Assembly: GCA_905197685.1 (NCBI GenBank) | Contig: CAJJZS010000002.1 | Coordinates: 207,026-271,025, forward strand | Direction of reading: 5' to 3' | DNA: 64,000 bases | From: an uncultured Oscillospiraceae bacterium | GTDB taxonomy: Bacteria; Bacillota; Clostridia; Oscillospirales; Ruminococcaceae | In this document: positions 24,915 to 34,475 of the stretch, piece by piece | Layout of the letters: each line of letters opens with the position of its first letter | Position numbering within the stretch: the stretch's first letter is position 1 | Program-made: the position numbers and the translations under genes | The notes under the pieces: model-generated | The model's input: only the letters and a program-made list of their open reading frames with translations | Database searches by the model: none | What the model was told of the DNA's origin: nothing

Positions 24915-25958
24915 TTATTTTTTCGCCAGATATTTCCGTAAATCCAAAGCAACTGCAACGATGATAACCAAGCCCTGTACAATGAAGGTGTATGCCGGGT
25001 CAACACCGAGGAACTGCAAGCAGATTTTCAAAATTTCAAATACCAGTACACCGATTAAAACGCCGCTGATTTTACCGACACCGCCGTTGGTGGAAACGCC
25101 GCCGATAGTACAAGCTGCGATTGCTTCCAACTCATAACCGAAACCGGTTGCTGTGGATGCGCCGCCCGCTTTTGCGCCAAGCAGGAAGCCGCCCAGAGCG
25201 TACAGGATAGCAGCCAGCATATAGATGCGAATCAAGGTTGCCGCAACATTGACACCCGCAACTTCTGCTGCGCTTTCGTTTCCACCGATTGCGTACATAT
25301 ATTTGCCGTGACGGGTTTTATTGTAGAGGAACCACATAAACACGCCTACCACCAGCGCAAAGATTGCCAGATACGGGATTGCCCACTGCTGACCGTTTGT
25401 TGTAAACGGCAGAGGAATTTCGCCGGTAGCCATCTTGCTATAACTTGGTTTGTAACCGCCCATCGGCTGGTTTTTGGTAATAACGCTGCACAAACCGTAA
25501 ACGATGGTTTGCATACCCAGAGTTGCGATAAACGGCGGAACCTTTAAGAATGCGATAACGCAGCCGTTGATAATACCGAATACTGCGCAAATCAGCAGAA
25601 CCGCAATCAGACCACCGACAACCGGGATATCCGGCAGCCACGGAAGCATACGGCTTGCATAGTCAACACGCTGAAGCATCAGCGCTGCCAGACAAGCGGA
25701 AAGACCTACCATGCGTCCTGCGGAAAGGTCGGTACCCTTTGTAATCAAACAGCCCGATACACCGCACGCGATGATGAAACGCGGTGATACGTTGATAATC
25801 AGATTTTTAAAGTTATTAAAGCTGAAAAAGTTTTCGGTAAAGATTCCCACGCCGACTGCCAGCAACAGAATCAAAATAATGATTGCATTGTTGGACAAAA
25901 AGTTGAAAACCGACTTTTTGGTAATCGCTTTGCTTTTTACGAGAACCTGTTCTTCCAT
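24915..25958 (-). CDS. mglC: Galactose/methylgalactoside-type sugar ABC transporter permease
   Basis: The 347-aa membrane protein has about ten hydrophobic segments and the carbohydrate-uptake-2 permease signatures KGTDLSAGRM, VPPFIATLGM, YAIGGNESAAEVAGVNV and IAACTIGGVSTNGGVG. It forms the membrane channel for the MglA ATPase and the MglB binding protein. Closest resemblance is to MglC rather than RbsC, because of the long N-terminus and the SYSKMATGEIPLP insert. It is the last gene of mglB-mglA-mglC, 14 nt after mglA. Confidence 0.9.
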   Translation of the reverse strand: MEEQVLVKSKAITKKSVFNFLSNNAIIILILLLAVGVGIFTENFFSFNNFKNLIINVSPRFIIACGVSGCLITKGTDLSAGRMVGLSACLAALMLQRVDYASRMLPWLPDIPVVGGLIAVLLICAVFGIINGCVIAFLKVPPFIATLGMQTIVYGLCSVITKNQPMGGYKPSYSKMATGEIPLPFTTNGQQWAIPYLAIFALVVGVFMWFLYNKTRHGKYMYAIGGNESAAEVAGVNVAATLIRIYMLAAILYALGGFLLGAKAGGASTATGFGYELEAIAACTIGGVSTNGGVGKISGVLIGVLVFEILKICLQFLGVDPAYTFIVQGLVIIVAVALDLRKYLAKK

Positions 25959-25972
25959 ACTCTATTTCCCCC

Positions 25973-27481
25973 TTACTCAAATTTGGTTGCCAATTCCATA
26001 ATATTTTCCTGGTTTGCCTTGTCTCCGTCGATAAATCCGGTCACTCTGCCGTCGCACATTACCATAATTCGGTCGGACATACCAATCAATTCGCTCATTT
26101 CGGAAGAAATCATGATGATTGATTTTCCCTGGCGCGCAAGCTCGGCAATAATGCAGTAGATTTCGTATTTTGCTCCGACGTCGATGCCTCGGGTCGGCTC
26201 GTCCAGAATGAAAACATCCGGGTCATTTGCCAACCAACGGCTGATTAAAACTTTCTGCTGGTTTCCTCCCGACAAAGACTGAATCAGTGTCTTGGAAGAA
26301 GGTGTTTTAATCGACAATTTCGCAACGTTATCCTGCACCAGTTTTTCAATCTTTTTATCATCCAGCATAATGCCGCCGACCAAATACTGGTTCAAAGATG
26401 CGATAGACACGTTATCCGCAATCGACAGAACCCCTAAAATACCGGTCGCTCTTCGGTCCTCGGTCAGCATCGCAATTCCTTTTTTAATCGCGTCGGCAGG
26501 TCGATTTACACTGATTTCCTGTCCGCCGTACCGGATATGTCCCTTGCTGTGGTTTCGCAGACCAAACAGACCTTCCATCAGCTCGGTACGCTGCGCGCCT
26601 ACCAATCCCGCAACACCCAGAATCTCACCTTTTCTGACATTGAATGTAACATTACGGAAACTTCTCGGGTTAATTGAGGTAAAATCTTCCACCTCAAAAA
26701 CAACATCGCCCGGAACATTGCTGCGCTTTGGATACAGGTTTGTCAGTTCTCTGCCTACCATTTTTGTAATGATGGTATCGATATCCAGCTCTTTTGCCGG
26801 CCATGTTCCGATATACTGACCGTCTCTCATGATGGTAACTTCATCGGAAATCCGAAGAATTTCGTCCATTTTATGGCTGATATATACAATCGCAACACCT
26901 TTGCTGCGAAGTTCGTTTATAATTGTAAACAACGCTTCCACCTCTGAAGCTGTCAGAGATGAAGTTGGTTCGTCCAAAATTAAAACCTTACAGTCTGCCG
27001 AAACTGCCTTTGCAATCTCTACCAGCTGCATCTGGGAAACGCTCAGTGTACCCAATTTTGCTTTCGGGTCAAAGTCCAAATGAACCTCTTTTAAAACACG
27101 AGCTGCATCCTCATACATTTTTTTGTGGTCGATGATTTTCACCGGTCCCACACTTTTTAAAGGATAACGACCCACATAGATATTTTCTCCGATACTGCGC
27201 TCCGGAATCGGCTGCAACTCCTGATGCACCATCGCGATTCCTTTGTGCAGAGCGTCTAAGGGGTTCAAGATTTTTATTTTTTCCCCTTCATAGTACAGCT
27301 CGCCTTCATCCATACGATAAATGCCGAACATACATTTCATCAGTGTGGATTTTCCGGCGCCGTTTTCACCCATTAACGCGTGTACTGTACCCGGGCGCAA
27401 TTTCAGTTGCGCATGATCCAACGCTTTTACACCCGGAAAGGTTTTGACAACATCACGCATTTCCAAACGATATTCAGACAA
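25973..27481 (-). CDS. mglA: Sugar ABC transporter ATP-binding protein (MglA type)
   Basis: The 502-aa tandem ATPase has a first domain with Walker A GENGAGKST, LSVSQMQLVEIAKA and LILDEPTSSL. The second domain has the degenerate P-loop VAGLVGAQRTELME typical of this family, then LSGGNQQKVLISRWL and ILDEPTRGID. It energises hexose uptake. I start it at the TTG at 27481, giving MSEYRLEMRDVVKTFPGVKA, which matches the usual MglA N-terminus. A GGGGG box lies 8 nt upstream. A GTG one codon earlier is possible; the frame from 27550 crosses the upstream hairpin and is rejected. Confidence 0.92.
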   Translation of the reverse strand: MSEYRLEMRDVVKTFPGVKALDHAQLKLRPGTVHALMGENGAGKSTLMKCMFGIYRMDEGELYYEGEKIKILNPLDALHKGIAMVHQELQPIPERSIGENIYVGRYPLKSVGPVKIIDHKKMYEDAARVLKEVHLDFDPKAKLGTLSVSQMQLVEIAKAVSADCKVLILDEPTSSLTASEVEALFTIINELRSKGVAIVYISHKMDEILRISDEVTIMRDGQYIGTWPAKELDIDTIITKMVGRELTNLYPKRSNVPGDVVFEVEDFTSINPRSFRNVTFNVRKGEILGVAGLVGAQRTELMEGLFGLRNHSKGHIRYGGQEISVNRPADAIKKGIAMLTEDRRATGILGVLSIADNVSIASLNQYLVGGIMLDDKKIEKLVQDNVAKLSIKTPSSKTLIQSLSGGNQQKVLISRWLANDPDVFILDEPTRGIDVGAKYEIYCIIAELARQGKSIIMISSEMSELIGMSDRIMVMCDGRVTGFIDGDKANQENIMELATKFE

Positions 27482-27575
27482 CACCCTTGCCCCCTTCTCA
27501 TCAATATTTTTGTTTGTTTTTGTTTTCCGAAACCATAAAAGCAAAAACAAACAATCGTTTCATTCTTTTTTCAGA

Positions 27576-27612
27576 AAAAGGGTGCGTATGCGCCCCACGC
27601 ACACGCACCCTC
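27576..27612 (-). terminator. Intra-operon terminator/attenuator between mglB and mglA
   Basis: On the minus strand GGGTGCGTGTGCG/CGCATACGCACCC with a short loop and CTTTTTCTG tail sits in the 165-nt gap after mglB. It likely lets mglB be made in excess over the transporter core. Confidence 0.75.
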
Positions 27613-27646
27613 CGCTTTTACTCTTTTTCGCTTTCAGCCGTTTGAT

Positions 27647-28732
27647 TTATTTCATGAAATCAGATACGTTGTCTGCTGTAACTTTTACATAGTCAACATA
27701 TACGGACTGTTCGCCTTCTGCATAGGTTTTTCCGCCGAGCAGCTCTTCCATACAGGAGATTGCTTTTTCAGCCTGGCTCTGCGCGTCATTCAGAACAGTA
27801 CCGGTCATGGTGCCTGCTTTTACTGCGTCCAGAGCTGCATCCAGAGCGTCAACGCCTACCAGGTAGATATCTTTGCCTACGGTGCGACCTGCTGCTTTGA
27901 TTGCTTCCAGAGCGCCGAGAGCCATTGCATCGTTGTTGCAGAATACAACTTCTACTTTATCGCCGAACTGAGAAAGGTCGTTTGCGCAGATTTCCTGACC
28001 TTTGTTCTGGTCCCAGTCACCACGGGTGAGGTTGAGCTGTTCTACTTCCATACCTGCATCGGTCAGAGCTTTTACAGAGTATTCTGTACGCAGTTTTGCG
28101 TCGATGTTTTCCGGGTCGCCCTGAATCATGATGTAAGAAACTTTGCCATCGCCGTTGATGTCGCCTTTATTTTCTGTTTCCAGAATCAGCTCGCCCTGGA
28201 AAGTACCGGACTGAGCAGCGTCACAGCCAACATATACGCATTTGTTGTATGGAGCCATATCTTCCGCAGTCGGTTCGCGGTTGATGATAACGGTCGGGAT
28301 GTTTGCGCTTTGTACAGCGGCAATGGTGGTTGCCATCGCACTCGGCATTACCGGGTTGATGATCAGAGCGTCCACACCCTGTGTGATGAAGGTGTTAATC
28401 TGCTCGGTTTGTTTTGCCTGGTCGTTGTTGCCGTCTACAACGGTAACTTCGTAACCTTTGTCTTTAAGCATGGTTTCCAGCGCGTTGCGGTAGGTGGTCA
28501 TAAAGTTATCGTCGAATTTGTAGATACAAACACCGACTTTGCCGCCGGCAGGAACCTCGGCTTCTACCTTTTCAGCGTCTTCTTTTGCTTTTTCTTCCGG
28601 TTTTTCTTCTTCAACCTGGGTTTCTTCTTTCTGTTCTTCTTTTGGCTGTTCTTCGGTTTCAGCGGAACCGCCGCAGGCAACCATAGAGAATGCCATACAG
28701 CCTGCCAAAATCAGGGCAAGAATCTTTTTCAT
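27647..28732 (-). CDS. mglB: Galactose/glucose-type substrate-binding lipoprotein
   Basis: The 361-aa precursor has the signal MKKILALILAGCMAFSMVAC with a lipobox Cys at 20, then a Glu/Lys-rich spacer and a periplasmic-binding-protein-I domain. Diagnostic segments are VGVCIYKFDDNFMTTYRN, INPVMPSAM, NDAMALGALEAI and VGVDALDAALDAVKAG. GDINGDGKVSY resembles the EF-hand-like Ca2+ loop of MglB-type glucose/galactose-binding proteins. It captures hexose outside the membrane. AAGGAG lies 10 nt before the ATG at 28732; the upstream frame to 28870 runs through the promoter and is excluded. Confidence 0.93.
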   Translation of the reverse strand: MKKILALILAGCMAFSMVACGGSAETEEQPKEEQKEETQVEEEKPEEKAKEDAEKVEAEVPAGGKVGVCIYKFDDNFMTTYRNALETMLKDKGYEVTVVDGNNDQAKQTEQINTFITQGVDALIINPVMPSAMATTIAAVQSANIPTVIINREPTAEDMAPYNKCVYVGCDAAQSGTFQGELILETENKGDINGDGKVSYIMIQGDPENIDAKLRTEYSVKALTDAGMEVEQLNLTRGDWDQNKGQEICANDLSQFGDKVEVVFCNNDAMALGALEAIKAAGRTVGKDIYLVGVDALDAALDAVKAGTMTGTVLNDAQSQAEKAISCMEELLGGKTYAEGEQSVYVDYVKVTADNVSDFMK

Positions 28733-28841
28733 TGGAAATCTCTCCTTTTGTTGTGTAACAGCTTTTTCGTCCTTGTTTTTTGACAAAATCCAAAACACGC
28801 TGTTTAGATTGGAGCATGGATATTCCATACTCTTCGTGAAC

Positions 28842-28870
28842 AGGATAACATTTTTTTGGATAAAAGTCAA
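28842..28870 (-). promoter_or_regulatory. SigA promoter of the mgl operon
   Basis: On the minus strand TTGACT (28865-28870), 17 nt, TATCCT (28842-28847). A short palindrome ATGGAATATCCAT (28815-28827) follows just after the start point and may be an operator. The stretch from 28871 to 29428 is AT-rich with no gene, RNA or further site that I recognise. Confidence 0.75.
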
Positions 28871-29428
28871 TAAAAAAAGGCGGTGTCTTTCTTTTTTTTA
28901 TTTACTTTATCCAACTATTGTGAAAGCTCACGAATTATCTGCTTTCTTTTTGTTAGTATTTTACTATTGATTTTGCAAAAATAAATCAATACTTCCAGAT
29001 TACATTTCATAAACACGCGCCTCCTTTATCAATTTTACCCATACCTCTTAGCGCAAAAAACAAAGAAAGCGCTCTTTTGCCTCGGTAAAAGTTTTGTTTT
29101 CTTTTTCCTTGTTTTGTACAAATTGTCAACTTTTTTCTAAAATCCTCTGTTTTTTCCTTGAAAGGAAAGATTCTTTTTCACACCGTATTTTGAAAAAACA
29201 AGTCCTGTGTGTTACCAAAATCAAGCGAAATACAAAACCCAAACAACAAAAAAAGGGGACGCTTATTCTTATCCTGTCTTATAAAAGTCGCTTTATTATG
29301 GTAATTTACTATTATATCACCTTGATTTCAAAATAAATTTTTGTGAAATTTTACCGTCAATTTGTACAGATAAGCCTATATCAGTTTAAAAAGAATGGCA
29401 AAATCATCATGCAAAATGCGGTTTTTGT

Positions 29429-29457
29429 TTGACACGCACTGTTCTATCTGCTATCTT
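29429..29457 (+). promoter_or_regulatory. SigA promoter of the hut operon
   Basis: Consensus TTGACA (29429-29434), 17 nt, TGcTATCTT with the hexamer at 29452-29457. The -35 box is part of TTGACACGCAC, which recurs inverted at 29545-29555 just before hutH. The leader of about 95 nt also contains a GAGCGGG/CCCTGCTC hairpin. Confidence 0.75.
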
Positions 29458-29557
29458 AAATATTAAGGAGAGCGGGCAGATTTTTAAAGGGGATTTTTTC
29501 TCCGACATCTCCCTGCTCAAACTCTATTTTATTTTTTTAAAAAGGTGCGTGTCAACT

Positions 29558-31126
29558 ATGATGATGAATCCTTCCTCTGTCAGAGAAGTTGTGATTGACG
29601 GTCACAGCTTAACAATCGAAAGCTTTTTGGCAGTTACCAGATTCGGCGCAAAAGTTTCCGTTTCCCCACAGGCTTTGGAAACAATGCAGAAATCCCGCGC
29701 GCTTGCGGAAAAAATTGCTTCCGAAAAAAGAGTTGCTTACGGCATTACCACCGGCTTCGGTGACTTTGCAAAGGTCGCTGTTCCGGAAGAAATGTCCAAT
29801 ACTCTCTCCACCAACCTTATTTTAAGCCATTGTACCGCTACCGGCGACCCATATCCGGAAGAGGTGGTTCGCGGTATGCTTCTGCTGCGCGCCAACGCTT
29901 TGTGCGGCGGCGTTTCCGGCGTTCGTCCGCTGTTGGTGGAAATGATGGTGGAAATGCTCAACAAGGGCGTTCATCCTGTTGTTCCTCAGAAAGGTTCTCT
30001 GGGCGCTTCCGGCGACCTTGCTCCTCTGGCACACATGACCTTGCCGATGCTTGGAAAAGGCAGAGCGGTTTATCAGGGCGTTGAAATGGACGGAAAGGAC
30101 GCGATGGAAAAAGCGAGAATCCAACCTTTGGAAACTCTGGTATACAAAGAGGGACTTGGCATGACAAACGGAACCTGCACAATGACCTCGGTGGGAACCC
30201 TTGCATGGTACGACACTTTCTGCGCAGCTCAGCTTGCCGATGTCATCGGTTCGATGACTTTGGAAGCGCTGACCGGTCTGCTCAACGCTTTTGACGAGCG
30301 GGTTCAGGCTGTCAGAGGACAAAGAGGTCAGTTTAAGGTTGCCAAAAACTTCCGCCTGCTCACAGAAGGCTCGGAAATTCTTTCCAACTGCCAGAAAGAC
30401 CGCGTTCAGGACGCTTACTCGCTGCGTTGCATTCCGCAGGTACACGGAGCCATCCGAGACGCTTTGGATTATGTAAGAGATAAAATTGAAATTGAATTAA
30501 ACGCAGTTACCGACAACCCGCTGCTCTTCCCGGACGGCGAAGAGGTTATCTCCGGCGGAAACTTCCACGGAGAACCGATGGCGCTTGCTTTTGACTTTAT
30601 GGGAATCGCCTGCTCGGAAATTGCCGATATTTCCGAACGACGCACCGAGCGCATGGTCAATGCCGCTCTTTCCAACGGACTTACCCCCTTCCTCACTACC
30701 GAAGGCGGCGTAAACTCGGGATATATGATTGTCCAGTACTCCGCAGCTTCGATGGTTTCCGAAAACAAGGTGCTGGCTCATCCTGCAAGCGTTGACTCGA
30801 TTCCTTCCTCCGCAAACCAGGAGGATATGGTTTCCATGGGAACAACCGCAGCAAGAAAAGCCGGCTGGATTGTGCAGAATACCCTTTCCGTTCTTGCCGA
30901 CGAGCTGCTGACTGCCTGCCAGGCAATCGACATTCGCCGCAGACTGAACACCCACGGTCAGGGCATCTCCCCGGTTCACCAGAAGGTATTCGACCGCGTG
31001 CGTAAGGACGCCGCTTTCTATGAAACCGACCGCGAACTGTGGCAGGATATCAAAGCTGTGGAACAGTTGGTTCGCAACGGCGAATTGTTAAGCATCGTTG
31101 CTCAAACCGTTCCCGATTTTGAATAA
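29558..31126 (+). CDS. hutH: Histidine ammonia-lyase
   Basis: The 522-aa protein has the MIO-forming triad A150-S151-G152 in GSLGASGDLAPL, plus YGITTGFGDFA near residue 61, SVDSIPSSANQEDMVSMG and the NGLTPFL region. It deaminates histidine to urocanate, the first step of degradation. Start: the first of three consecutive ATGs at 29558. The frame from 29429 overlaps the promoter and is rejected. The ribosome-binding site is weak (AAAGG, 12 nt away). First gene of hutH-hutU-ftcD-hutI-fchA. Confidence 0.95.
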   Translation: MMMNPSSVREVVIDGHSLTIESFLAVTRFGAKVSVSPQALETMQKSRALAEKIASEKRVAYGITTGFGDFAKVAVPEEMSNTLSTNLILSHCTATGDPYPEEVVRGMLLLRANALCGGVSGVRPLLVEMMVEMLNKGVHPVVPQKGSLGASGDLAPLAHMTLPMLGKGRAVYQGVEMDGKDAMEKARIQPLETLVYKEGLGMTNGTCTMTSVGTLAWYDTFCAAQLADVIGSMTLEALTGLLNAFDERVQAVRGQRGQFKVAKNFRLLTEGSEILSNCQKDRVQDAYSLRCIPQVHGAIRDALDYVRDKIEIELNAVTDNPLLFPDGEEVISGGNFHGEPMALAFDFMGIACSEIADISERRTERMVNAALSNGLTPFLTTEGGVNSGYMIVQYSAASMVSENKVLAHPASVDSIPSSANQEDMVSMGTTAARKAGWIVQNTLSVLADELLTACQAIDIRRRLNTHGQGISPVHQKVFDRVRKDAAFYETDRELWQDIKAVEQLVRNGELLSIVAQTVPDFE

Positions 31127-31172
31127 TGCCGATTTATTTATGTTTTAAATACTCAACAGGAGGTTTTTATCT

Positions 31173-33191
31173 ATGGATTACAAACCGGAAGAAGCGATGA
31201 TGATCAAGTTGGATTATGAATTGCCAGAGTATCCGACCTTTGAAGAAGGAATTCGGAGAGCTCCGAGAAGAGAATCTCACTTGTCGGAAGCTGACAAAGC
31301 GCTTGCCATCAAAAACGCGCTGCGCTACATCCATCCGGACCATCATGAACAGATGGCGATGGAATTTGCGCAGGAATTGGAGGAACACGGCAGAATTTAC
31401 GGCTACCGTTTCCGTCCGCAGGGCAAGCTGCACGGAAAACCAATCGACGAATATAAGGGAAACTGCATTGAGGGCAAGGCTTTCCAGGTTATGATTGACA
31501 ACAACCTTGATTTTGACGTTGCTCTTTATCCTTACGAGCTGACAACCTACGGAGAAACCGGTCAGGTTTGCCAGAACTGGATGCAGTATCGCCTGATTAA
31601 AAAATATCTGGAAGTTTTAACCGATGACCAGACCCTGGTTGTAGAATCCGGTCATCCGCTCGGATTGTTTAAGTCCCACAAAACCTCCCCACGCGTTATC
31701 ATCACCAACGGCTTGATGATTGGTATGTTCGATAACCAGCAGGCATTCAACCGCGCTGCCGCTTTAGGCGTTGCAAACTATGGTCAGATGACTGCCGGCG
31801 GCTGGATGTACATCGGTCCTCAGGGCATTGTACACGGAACTTTCAATACCCTGCTCAATGCGGGACGCTTGGTTCTCGGCGTGCCGAAAGATGGCAACCT
31901 TGCAGGTAAATTGTATGTTACCTCCGGTTTGGGCGGTATGTCCGGCGCGCAGGGCAAAGCTGCGGATATTGCGGGCGCCGCCTCCATTATCGCAGAGGTT
32001 GATATTTCCCGCATCATGACCCGCTACACACAGGGTTGGGTCGATAAATATACCGACAGTCTGGAAGAAGCTCTTGCGTGGGCTTTGCAGGCTCAGAAAG
32101 ACAAACAGCCGTGCGCCGTTGCTTACCACGGCAACGTTGTAGACCTGCTGGAATATCTGCTGGAAAAAGACGTTCACGTTGACCTTCTTTCCGACCAGAC
32201 TTCCTGCCATGTTCCGTATGACGGCGGTTACTGCCCACAGGGATTGACCTTTGAGCAGCGCACCGAAATGCTGGATAAAGATCCGGAACACTTTAAAGAA
32301 CTGGTAAACAAAACCCTGCGCCATCACTATGAGTTAATCTGCAAACTGCATGACAAAGGAACCTACTTCTTCGATTACGGAAACAGCTTCCTGAAAGCCG
32401 TTTACGATGCTGGCGTTCCGGAAATCTGCAAGAACGGGCACGACGAAGTAGACGGATTTGTGTTCCCGTCCTATGTTGAAGATATTCTGGGTCCGTGCCT
32501 GTTCGATTACGGCTACGGTCCGTTCCGTTGGTGCTGCCTGTCCGGCAAACCGGAAGATTTGGATGCAACCGATGCTGCCGCGATGGAATGTATCGATCCG
32601 AATGCTCGTTATCAGGACCGCGACAACTGGGTTTGGGTTCGCGATGCAAAGAAAAACAAACTGGTTGTCGGTACACAGTGTCGTATCCTGTATCAGGACG
32701 CATACGGAAGAACCAAGATTGCGCTGAAATTTAACGAAATGGTTCGTCAGGGAAAAATCGGTCCGGTTATGCTCGGACGCGATCACCACGATACCTCCGG
32801 CACCGACTCCACCTTCCGCGAAACCTCCAACATCAAGGACGGTTCCAACATCATGGCAGATATGGCGGTTCAGTGCTTTGCCGGAAACTGCGCGCGCGGC
32901 ATGAGCCTTGTTGCTCTGCACAATGGCGGCGGAACCGGTATCGGAAAAGCAATCAACGGCGGTTTCGGCATGGTTCTGGACGGTTCTGCCCACGTTGACG
33001 AAATCCTGAAAGTTTCGATGATTTGGGACGTTATGAGCGGCGTTGCCCGTCGTTCCTGGGCAAGAAACGAACACTCTATCGAAACCTGCGTTGAGTTTAA
33101 CCAATCTCATCCGGGTCAGTATCATGTTACCCTGCCGTATATCGCAGACGACGAAATCGTTGAAAAAGCGGTAAAGAGCATGAAAAACTAA
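31173..33191 (+). CDS. hutU: Urocanate hydratase
   Basis: The 672-aa protein belongs to the long form of urocanase. It has VESGHPLGLFKSH, an NAD+-binding YGQMTAGGWMYIGPQGIVHGT segment (split here as YGQMTAGGW and YIGPQGIVHGT), YVTSGLGGMSGAQ, and the C-terminal GRDHHDTSGTDSTFRET and ALHNGGGTGIGKAINGGFG. It adds water to urocanate, giving imidazolonepropionate. AGGAGG lies 9 nt before the ATG, and the gene is 46 nt after hutH. It ends before a 365-nt structured gap. Confidence 0.95.
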   Translation: MDYKPEEAMMIKLDYELPEYPTFEEGIRRAPRRESHLSEADKALAIKNALRYIHPDHHEQMAMEFAQELEEHGRIYGYRFRPQGKLHGKPIDEYKGNCIEGKAFQVMIDNNLDFDVALYPYELTTYGETGQVCQNWMQYRLIKKYLEVLTDDQTLVVESGHPLGLFKSHKTSPRVIITNGLMIGMFDNQQAFNRAAALGVANYGQMTAGGWMYIGPQGIVHGTFNTLLNAGRLVLGVPKDGNLAGKLYVTSGLGGMSGAQGKAADIAGAASIIAEVDISRIMTRYTQGWVDKYTDSLEEALAWALQAQKDKQPCAVAYHGNVVDLLEYLLEKDVHVDLLSDQTSCHVPYDGGYCPQGLTFEQRTEMLDKDPEHFKELVNKTLRHHYELICKLHDKGTYFFDYGNSFLKAVYDAGVPEICKNGHDEVDGFVFPSYVEDILGPCLFDYGYGPFRWCCLSGKPEDLDATDAAAMECIDPNARYQDRDNWVWVRDAKKNKLVVGTQCRILYQDAYGRTKIALKFNEMVRQGKIGPVMLGRDHHDTSGTDSTFRETSNIKDGSNIMADMAVQCFAGNCARGMSLVALHNGGGTGIGKAINGGFGMVLDGSAHVDEILKVSMIWDVMSGVARRSWARNEHSIETCVEFNQSHPGQYHVTLPYIADDEIVEKAVKSMKN

Positions 33192-33213
33192 CAGTCCGAA
33201 CACTTGCTCCGTT

Positions 33214-33250
33214 TGAGGGGAAGTACCTCAAAAGCAGGGTACTTCCCTTC
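33214..33250 (+). terminator. Hairpin after hutU, possible partial terminator
   Basis: GGGAAGTACC/GGTACTTCCC stem without a clean T run; first of a series of hairpins that extends to ftcD. Confidence 0.5.
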
Positions 33251-33262
33251 CATGTAAAATAA

Positions 33263-33500
33263 TTTTCTCAAAAACTTTTTCTTTCGCTTAAAAACCCGTT
33301 TTCGGAAAGTTCCCCGCTTTCCGGCTGTAAATCAGCATTGACAGGTATAGGTTCTCTCAATACCCTATACCTTTTCTCAAAATCTTTCTTTCGCTTAAAA
33401 ACCTGTTTTTGGAAAGTTCCCCGCTTTCCAGCACAATTCCGATGCACGGCTGCGGGATTCTCTCAATATTTCCCGCACTGTTTTTAACGGCATTGAGGGC
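33263..33500 (+). repeat. Hairpin-repeat array in the hutU-ftcD gap
   Basis: A unit of about 60 nt (33263-33322 and 33372-33429) is repeated with few changes. It contains CTTTCGCTTAAAAACC and the small hairpin GGAAAG/CTTTCC. Each unit is next to a larger hairpin whose stem differs but whose loop is shared (TTCTCTCAATA): AGGTATAGG/CCTATACCT at 33342-33373 and TGCGGGA/TCCCGCA at 33452-33478. Different stems around the same loop suggest that RNA structure, not sequence, is conserved. I recognise no known RNA family. Confidence 0.65.
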
Positions 33501-33556
33501 AAATTCCCTCTGCTTACCAAACAATGAAGTTTTACTTTGAAGGAGATTGACAAGTC

Positions 33557-34453
33557 ATGGCACGAATTATTGAATGTGTTCCAAACTGCTCCGAGGGCAG
33601 AAACAAAGAAGTCATCGAATATATTGCGGACGCTGTTCGCAGCGTTCCGGGCGTTGCTTTAATGGATTATTCTTCCGACGAAAACCACAACCGCAGCGTA
33701 TTCACCATCGTGGGCGACCCCGACCAGATGGCAGAAGCTGCTTTCCGCTTTGCAAAAGCGTGCGTGGAAAAGATTGATATGACAAAACATCAGGGAGAAC
33801 ACCCGCGCATGGGCGCTGTTGACGTTATCCCGTTCACCCCGGTAAAAGATGTACCGATGGAAGAATGTATCGAACTTTCCAAAAAGGTTGCGCAGAGAAT
33901 CTGGGAAGAGCTGAAAATGCCGGTTACTTTGTACGAAGAATCCGCCTCCGCTCCGCACAGAAGAAACCTTGCCGCAATCCGCAAAGGTCAGTTTGAAGCG
34001 ATGCCCGAAAAACTCAAAGACCCACAGTGGTACCCTGACTACGGCAATCACGAAATTCACCCAACCGCAGGAATCGTTGCAGTAGGCGCGCGTTTCCCAT
34101 TGGTTGCTTTTAATATTAACCTTTCCACCTCCGATGTAGAGATTGCAAACAAAATCGCAAAAACCATCCGCGAATCCTCCGGCGGCATGAGATGGGTAAA
34201 ATCCATCGGCGTTATGCTGGAAGAAAGAAACACCGCTCAGGTTTCCATCAACATGACCAATTACACCAAAACCCCTATTTACCGTGTTTATGAAACCGTT
34301 CGCTTTGAGGCAGAACGCTACGGCGTACATATCATCGGTTCCGAGTTAATCGGTATCGTTCCGATGGACGCCCTGGTAGAAACCGCCGAATACTACCTCA
34401 AACTGGAAAACTTTGACAAAGATAATCAGGTTATGGAAAAACATCTCCTGTAA
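33557..34453 (+). CDS. ftcD: Glutamate formimidoyltransferase
   Basis: The 298-aa protein contains the formiminotransferase N- and C-subdomains, with CVPNCSEGRN at the start, SSDENHNRSVFTIVG and HQGEHPRMGAVDVIPF. It moves the formimino group of N-formimino-glutamate to tetrahydrofolate. The cyclodeaminase domain found fused in animals is a separate gene here (fchA). AAGGAG lies upstream of the ATG. It is the third gene of the hut operon and follows a long structured gap. Confidence 0.95.
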   Translation: MARIIECVPNCSEGRNKEVIEYIADAVRSVPGVALMDYSSDENHNRSVFTIVGDPDQMAEAAFRFAKACVEKIDMTKHQGEHPRMGAVDVIPFTPVKDVPMEECIELSKKVAQRIWEELKMPVTLYEESASAPHRRNLAAIRKGQFEAMPEKLKDPQWYPDYGNHEIHPTAGIVAVGARFPLVAFNINLSTSDVEIANKIAKTIRESSGGMRWVKSIGVMLEERNTAQVSINMTNYTKTPIYRVYETVRFEAERYGVHIIGSELIGIVPMDALVETAEYYLKLENFDKDNQVMEKHLL

Positions 34454-34475
34454 TTTCGGGAAAGGAGTTCCTGTC

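Noticed and set aside
29040..29336. Short plus-strand frames in the mgl-hut gap
   Set aside because: They are Lys/Phe-rich, have no ribosome-binding site and no recognisable domain; the gap is AT-rich.
33263..33429. Riboswitch between hutU and ftcD
   Set aside because: The elements are repeated hairpins, not a single aptamer-like fold, and match no riboswitch I know.
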